This document shows, in pieces, positions 5,430 through 8,717 of a stretch of DNA of 8,717 nt. Source of the stretch: Bacteroidales bacterium (lineage in GTDB: Bacteria > Bacteroidota > Bacteroidia > Bacteroidales > UBA932); contig WRBG01000078.1 of NCBI GenBank assembly GCA_009784635.1, positions 1 to 8,717 of the forward strand. Direction: 5' to 3'. Within the stretch, counting starts at the first letter, position 1, and each line of letters opens with the position of its first letter. Under the pieces are notes generated by a model. That model had not been told where the DNA came from. It worked only from the letters and a program-made list of their open reading frames with translations, and ran no database searches. The position numbers and the translations under genes were made by a program.

Positions 5430-5837
5430 TCAATCACCCCATTGTACTTCATAACCTCTGTATTCTAATTGTTTTCTCCTCCAATACATGCAATCCTCGT
5501 ACAAACGGCAGGTTCGGGTGTAAAAATCCAAATACACCTCCGTGGCCTCGGGCCTAACAAAGAGTTGCGAGCCGCTTAATGCTTCAAAAGACAAAACAGG
5601 GTCGGCTTTTTGGATTTCGACAATATCGAAGACCACATCCGGAAAGGCTTTTTCTAAGGCTTCCTCCACGCTTAGCCTTACAAAAATATCCTGTCCCGTA
5701 TAATATACGGCAATATCTACATCCGAACCTTTTTTTACCCGCCCCCCTTTGGACGACCCAAACAGGTAGGCAAAGGCAACTTCGGGAAATTGGCTCGAAA
5801 TAACGCAGGACAAGGCAGACAAATCTAACGAAGTCAT
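5430..5837 (-). CDS. MNT-type nucleotidyltransferase-fold protein
   Basis: A 135-residue protein with the minimal nucleotidyltransferase (pol-beta-like) fold. The signature YLFGSSKGG...KGSDVDIAVY spans residues 24-45, with GS at 27-28 and the metal-binding pair D39/D41. A third acidic residue is D71 in VFDIVEI. The C-terminal helix (TEVYLDFYTRTCRLYEDCMY, 99-118) is the tail usual for MNT proteins. Such proteins often pair with HEPN toxins and neutralise them by adding AMP to the toxin, but no HEPN gene is adjacent. The ATG at 5837 lies 34 nt after the metH stop. A frame extending further upstream merely overlaps metH and can be ignored. A TACTTTTG -7 box in the gap suggests some independent transcription. 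It sits between metH and metF, and the link to methionine metabolism may be incidental. Confidence 0.85.
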   Translation of the reverse strand: MTSLDLSALSCVISSQFPEVAFAYLFGSSKGGRVKKGSDVDIAVYYTGQDIFVRLSVEEALEKAFPDVVFDIVEIQKADPVLSFEALSGSQLFVRPEATEVYLDFYTRTCRLYEDCMYWRRKQLEYRGYEVQWGD

Positions 5838-5845
5838 ATAACAAG

Positions 5846-5869
5846 AATCACAAGACAAAAGTAGTGATT
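5846..5869 (-). promoter_or_regulatory. Possible promoter/operator of the nucleotidyltransferase gene
   Basis: In the 34-nt gap after metH, the minus strand carries TACTTTTG (5863-5856), an exact TAnnTTTG match, about 18 nt before the ATG at 5837. It is framed by the inverted repeat AATCAC (5846-5851) and GTGATT (5864-5869), so the -7 box fills most of the loop. A -33 candidate TTTAG (5886-5882, spacer 18) is poor. The dyad may be an operator, or chance in AT-rich DNA. Confidence 0.35.
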
Positions 5870-5871
5870 TT

Positions 5872-8717
5872 TTACACAACGCTAAAGTACCTCGATTGAG
5901 GATGGGCCAAGTAAAGTCCGCAAACCGAGGAAACGGGCTGCAACATATAATGTTCCGTAAGGGTAAGCCCTGCCAAGCGCTGGGCATCCAACAGTCTGAG
6001 TACATCGGATTTGGGAGCGTGGTCGGGGCAGGAAGGGTAGCCGAATGCGGGGCGGATGCCTGTTCCGGCTCCATAACCCCACCACTCCGTCTGCACTTTA
6101 CGGTGCAGCCAAGCCGAGGCTGCCTCGGCCAATCGGTCGCATAAAGAGCGCAACAATATGCTGCGGTATTCGTCTCCCTGCGCACGCCATATATTGATTT
6201 GCTGCTCCACGCCCAGAGGGGAAGCATTGACGGCAAACAGACCTATATAATCTTTGGCCACAAAGGCGGGGGCCACAAAATCGGCAAGACAAAGATTGGG
6301 TTGTCCGCCCCCTTGAACCTGCCTTTGCCTTGGCATCAAGAAAGTATGCAACGCCTCTTTCCGCTGTTCGTCGGAATAGAGTATAACTTCCTCTCCTCCA
6401 TTGGAACTTGCCGGAAAAAATCCCACCACAGCCCGTATTTCTCCCCATTCGCCGGTAATAAAGCGATGCAACAAAACCTCGGCGTCAATCCGCAGTTCTT
6501 CCTGTTGTTCCAACAGGGCCTTACCTTTATGCTGCTTTCCTGCATGTACTTCCCAAAGGGCATAAAGCGCGTTCCAGTTCATCAGTCCGCGAAGTTCCCA
6601 TACGGGAATATCCATATTTTTGACGCCTAACCGGACGGGAGTGGCCAAAGGTCTTGAAGAAAAATCACATACGCATTTATGCCTTTGGGCTTCTTCTGCC
6701 GTATAAAGCCTCCTGCCCGCGTCTGCCGCTGCCTGCGCCGCACAAATCCGGGCGTACTCCTCCCCTACCTCTTTAATAAGCGCTTCCCGCTGTTCCGCAG
6801 AAAACCAGCGCGACAGATAACCCACAGCGGCGGAGGCATCGGGACAATGCAGGATGATTCCGCTGTATTTGTTGGCCATGCGTAAAGCCGAATATTCTTT
6901 AGAGGTGGTTGCTCCCCCTATCAACAGGGGTATTTTTAGTCCGGCAGCTTCCATAGTTTGGGCTACCAAACACATTTCTTCTAAAGAGGGGGTGATTAAT
7001 CCGCTGAGGCCCACAAAGTCGGCCCGATGCTCCACCGCCGCCCGCACAATCTCTTCTGCCGACACCATCACTCCCAAGTCTATCAAGGAATAATGATTGC
7101 ACTCCATGATAATGGCCGCAATATTTTTGCCGATATCATGCACATCGCCTTTTACCGTGGCAATAATCCCCTTACGTTGATGCGCCGCACCGCGCCCAAC
7201 CGCGTTTTCTCCATGCAGCCAAGGCTGCAACACCGTTACCGCCTGCTTCATCACCCTTGCCGACTTAATAACTTGAGGCAAAAACATTTTTCCCTCTCCA
7301 AAAAGCGTTCCCACCCGACTCATCCCCTTCATCAGCAAATCTTCAATAATCGTTATGGGTGCATAACCCGACCCTATGGCTTCTCTAATATCTTCTTCTA
7401 ACCAAGCTGTTTCGCCTAATACCACCGACTGTCCAAGGCGTTGTTCCAAGATTTCTTTCCTCCACTGCTCTTTATGTGCAACCGGTGAGGAATCGGAAAC
7501 TGCTCCCATTTGGGAAGCAATACCGACCAAGCGGGCTGTAGCTTCCGCATCCCTATTGAGTACCATGTCTTCTACCGCCTGCCGCAACGATTCCGGAATC
7601 TCTTGGTAGGGAATCATGGCAGCCGGATTTACGATGGCCATGTCCAACCCCGCCCGAACGGCGTGATAAAGAAAAACAGAATGTATGGCCTCGCGCAGCC
7701 TGTTGTTGCCCCTAAAGGCAAACGAAAGGTTGCTCACGCCTCCGCTTACCAAGGCTCCGGGAAGATGCTGTTTGATATAGCGCACCGTTTCTATAAAATC
7801 CACGGCAAAACTGCGGTGTTCCTCCATCCCCGTGCCTATGGTCAATACATTGGGGTCAAAAATGATGTCATGAGGCTGATAACCAACCTTCTCCGTCAAA
7901 ATCCGGTAGGCCCGCGTACATATCTCTATACGCCTGTCGAGGGTGGTGGCCTGCCCCTGCTCGTCAAAAGCCATTACCACCGCTGCCGCTCCGTATTGAC
8001 GTATCTTGGCCGCCTGCGCTTTAAACGCCTCTTTGCCTTCTTTTAAGCTGATGGAATTGACTATGGACTTTCCCTGCACACAGGCCAATCCGGCTTCCAA
8101 GACCTCCCAGCGAGACGAATCAAGCATGATGGGCAAACGGGCAATCTCCGGCTCCGCCGCCAGCAGGTGTAAAAACCGACTCATGGCCTTGGGCGCATCC
8201 AACAAGGGGTCGTCCATATTGACGTCTATGATATGGGCTCCAGCCCTAACCATTTCCCGCGCAATTCCGAGGGCTTCTTCGTATTGCTCCTCCTTAATCA
8301 GTCGGGCAAACTTTTTGGAACCGGCCACATTGGCGCGCTCCCCAATCAAGGCAAAACGAATAGGGTCGCGCAGCTCAAATACATCCAGACCACTGAAGCA
8401 AGGGACCGCGTTTGACGCGCCTTTTGGGGGCGCAGGGCGACGGGCTTGCTCCATTTCCTCCACCATGTGCGCAATCTCGGCAATATGTTCCGGCGTAGTG
8501 CCGCAACAACCGCCAATAATATCTACCCGGCCTTCTGCCACATAAGACCTGAGCTTTTGCGCCATCTCCTTGGGCGTCTCCGTATAACATCCGTACACAT
8601 CGGGCAGGCCGGCATTGGGATGGGCGCTCACTTTGCAGGGAGCTACGGCGGAAAGCTGCCTCACAAAAGGAGCCAACTTTTCGGCCCCAAACGAGCAATT
8701 AAGCCCAATGCTCCACA
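5872..8717 (-). CDS. metH: Cobalamin-dependent methionine synthase, 5' end missing
   Basis: The last 947 residues are present; about 240 N-terminal residues lie beyond the right edge, judging from the usual ~1,200-residue length. MetH transfers the methyl group of 5-methyl-tetrahydrofolate to homocysteine through cobalamin. Visible domains, counted from the window edge, are as follows. First is the end of the homocysteine module with all three zinc cysteines (LNCSFG, C7; GGCCGTTP, C70 and C71). Next is the pterin-binding barrel, starting FALIGERANVAGSKKF (~121-136) and containing IDVNMDDP. Then come the cobalamin cap (~430-500) and the B12 domain with DVHDIGKN (524-531, axial ligand His526) and IGGATTS. 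Last is the AdoMet reactivation domain, with the AdoMet motif RPAFGY at 888-893. There is no frameshift or lost key residue, so it is probably functional and depends on B12. The frame is open to the right edge; an internal TTG at 8676 is not the start. It shares a strand with metF. Confidence 0.95.
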   Translation of the reverse strand, partial: WSIGLNCSFGAEKLAPFVRQLSAVAPCKVSAHPNAGLPDVYGCYTETPKEMAQKLRSYVAEGRVDIIGGCCGTTPEHIAEIAHMVEEMEQARRPAPPKGASNAVPCFSGLDVFELRDPIRFALIGERANVAGSKKFARLIKEEQYEEALGIAREMVRAGAHIIDVNMDDPLLDAPKAMSRFLHLLAAEPEIARLPIMLDSSRWEVLEAGLACVQGKSIVNSISLKEGKEAFKAQAAKIRQYGAAAVVMAFDEQGQATTLDRRIEICTRAYRILTEKVGYQPHDIIFDPNVLTIGTGMEEHRSFAVDFIETVRYIKQHLPGALVSGGVSNLSFAFRGNNRLREAIHSVFLYHAVRAGLDMAIVNPAAMIPYQEIPESLRQAVEDMVLNRDAEATARLVGIASQMGAVSDSSPVAHKEQWRKEILEQRLGQSVVLGETAWLEEDIREAIGSGYAPITIIEDLLMKGMSRVGTLFGEGKMFLPQVIKSARVMKQAVTVLQPWLHGENAVGRGAAHQRKGIIATVKGDVHDIGKNIAAIIMECNHYSLIDLGVMVSAEEIVRAAVEHRADFVGLSGLITPSLEEMCLVAQTMEAAGLKIPLLIGGATTSKEYSALRMANKYSGIILHCPDASAAVGYLSRWFSAEQREALIKEVGEEYARICAAQAAADAGRRLYTAEEAQRHKCVCDFSSRPLATPVRLGVKNMDIPVWELRGLMNWNALYALWEVHAGKQHKGKALLEQQEELRIDAEVLLHRFITGEWGEIRAVVGFFPASSNGGEEVILYSDEQRKEALHTFLMPRQRQVQGGGQPNLCLADFVAPAFVAKDYIGLFAVNASPLGVEQQINIWRAQGDEYRSILLRSLCDRLAEAASAWLHRKVQTEWWGYGAGTGIRPAFGYPSCPDHAPKSDVLRLLDAQRLAGLTLTEHYMLQPVSSVCGLYLAHPQSRYFSVV

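Noticed and set aside
4630..5454. Plus-strand frames of 104 and 157 codons opposite metF
   Set aside because: They are antisense to all the conserved MetF motifs and have no independent support such as a promoter or domain.
5838..6236. Upstream extension of the nucleotidyltransferase frame to a 268-residue protein
   Set aside because: The extra part lies in a different frame over the conserved AdoMet domain of metH on the same strand and has no family resemblance. The MNT domain starts properly at 5837.
5896..8545. Many plus-strand open frames of 60-180 codons antisense to metH
   Set aside because: All lie opposite an intact, conserved metH. Long antisense frames are expected from its G+C-rich codon bias.

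Overview
This window most likely comes from a chromosome of a Bacteroidota species. Several gene starts are preceded by the Bacteroidota-type -7 element TAnnTTTG rather than by Shine-Dalgarno sequences. The proteins (AAA ATPase ending in a FEVGGKNKT-type motif, SPOUT methyltransferase, cobalamin-dependent MetH with a short MetF) also fit that phylum. I cannot place the lineage more precisely.

Left part (1-2640) is AT-rich accessory DNA. It opens with the first codons of a leftward gene with a signal-peptide-like start and its promoter, followed by a field of degenerate ~20-bp tandem repeats. Next is a decayed leftward DUF1016/YhcG-type nuclease gene that has lost its catalytic core through an internal out-of-frame deletion. 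The promoter and first codons of the left-edge gene occur a second time just upstream of this pseudogene, so the tandem repeats and pseudogene lie between two imperfect direct repeats. A complete rightward AAA-family ATPase (AAA_14 type) with its own promoter follows.

Middle part (2640-3490) holds a leftward two-gene operon: a small zeta-toxin-like P-loop kinase, and an 8-nt-overlapping 59-residue ORF that looks like its partner. The operon ends in a clear hairpin terminator. It is read from a 30-bp imperfect palindrome that also carries the promoter of the rightward housekeeping genes; both transcripts are predicted to have almost no 5' leader.

Right part (3494-8717) is more GC-rich and mostly core metabolism. 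Rightward: a TrmH/SpoU-family RNA 2'-O-methyltransferase and a YgjP-family zinc metallopeptidase. Leftward: metH (5' end outside the window), a small MNT-type nucleotidyltransferase, and metF. MetF makes 5-methyl-tetrahydrofolate and MetH uses it to methylate homocysteine, so the leftward cluster is a methionine/one-carbon unit with a nucleotidyltransferase gene between its two enzymes. The 3' ends of metF and the YgjP gene overlap convergently by 45 bp.

The least routine elements are the kinase/small-ORF pair with its shared palindromic promoter, and the direct-repeat-bounded decayed nuclease module. I found no convincing wholly new system. No tRNA, rRNA, CRISPR array or intact transposase is visible.
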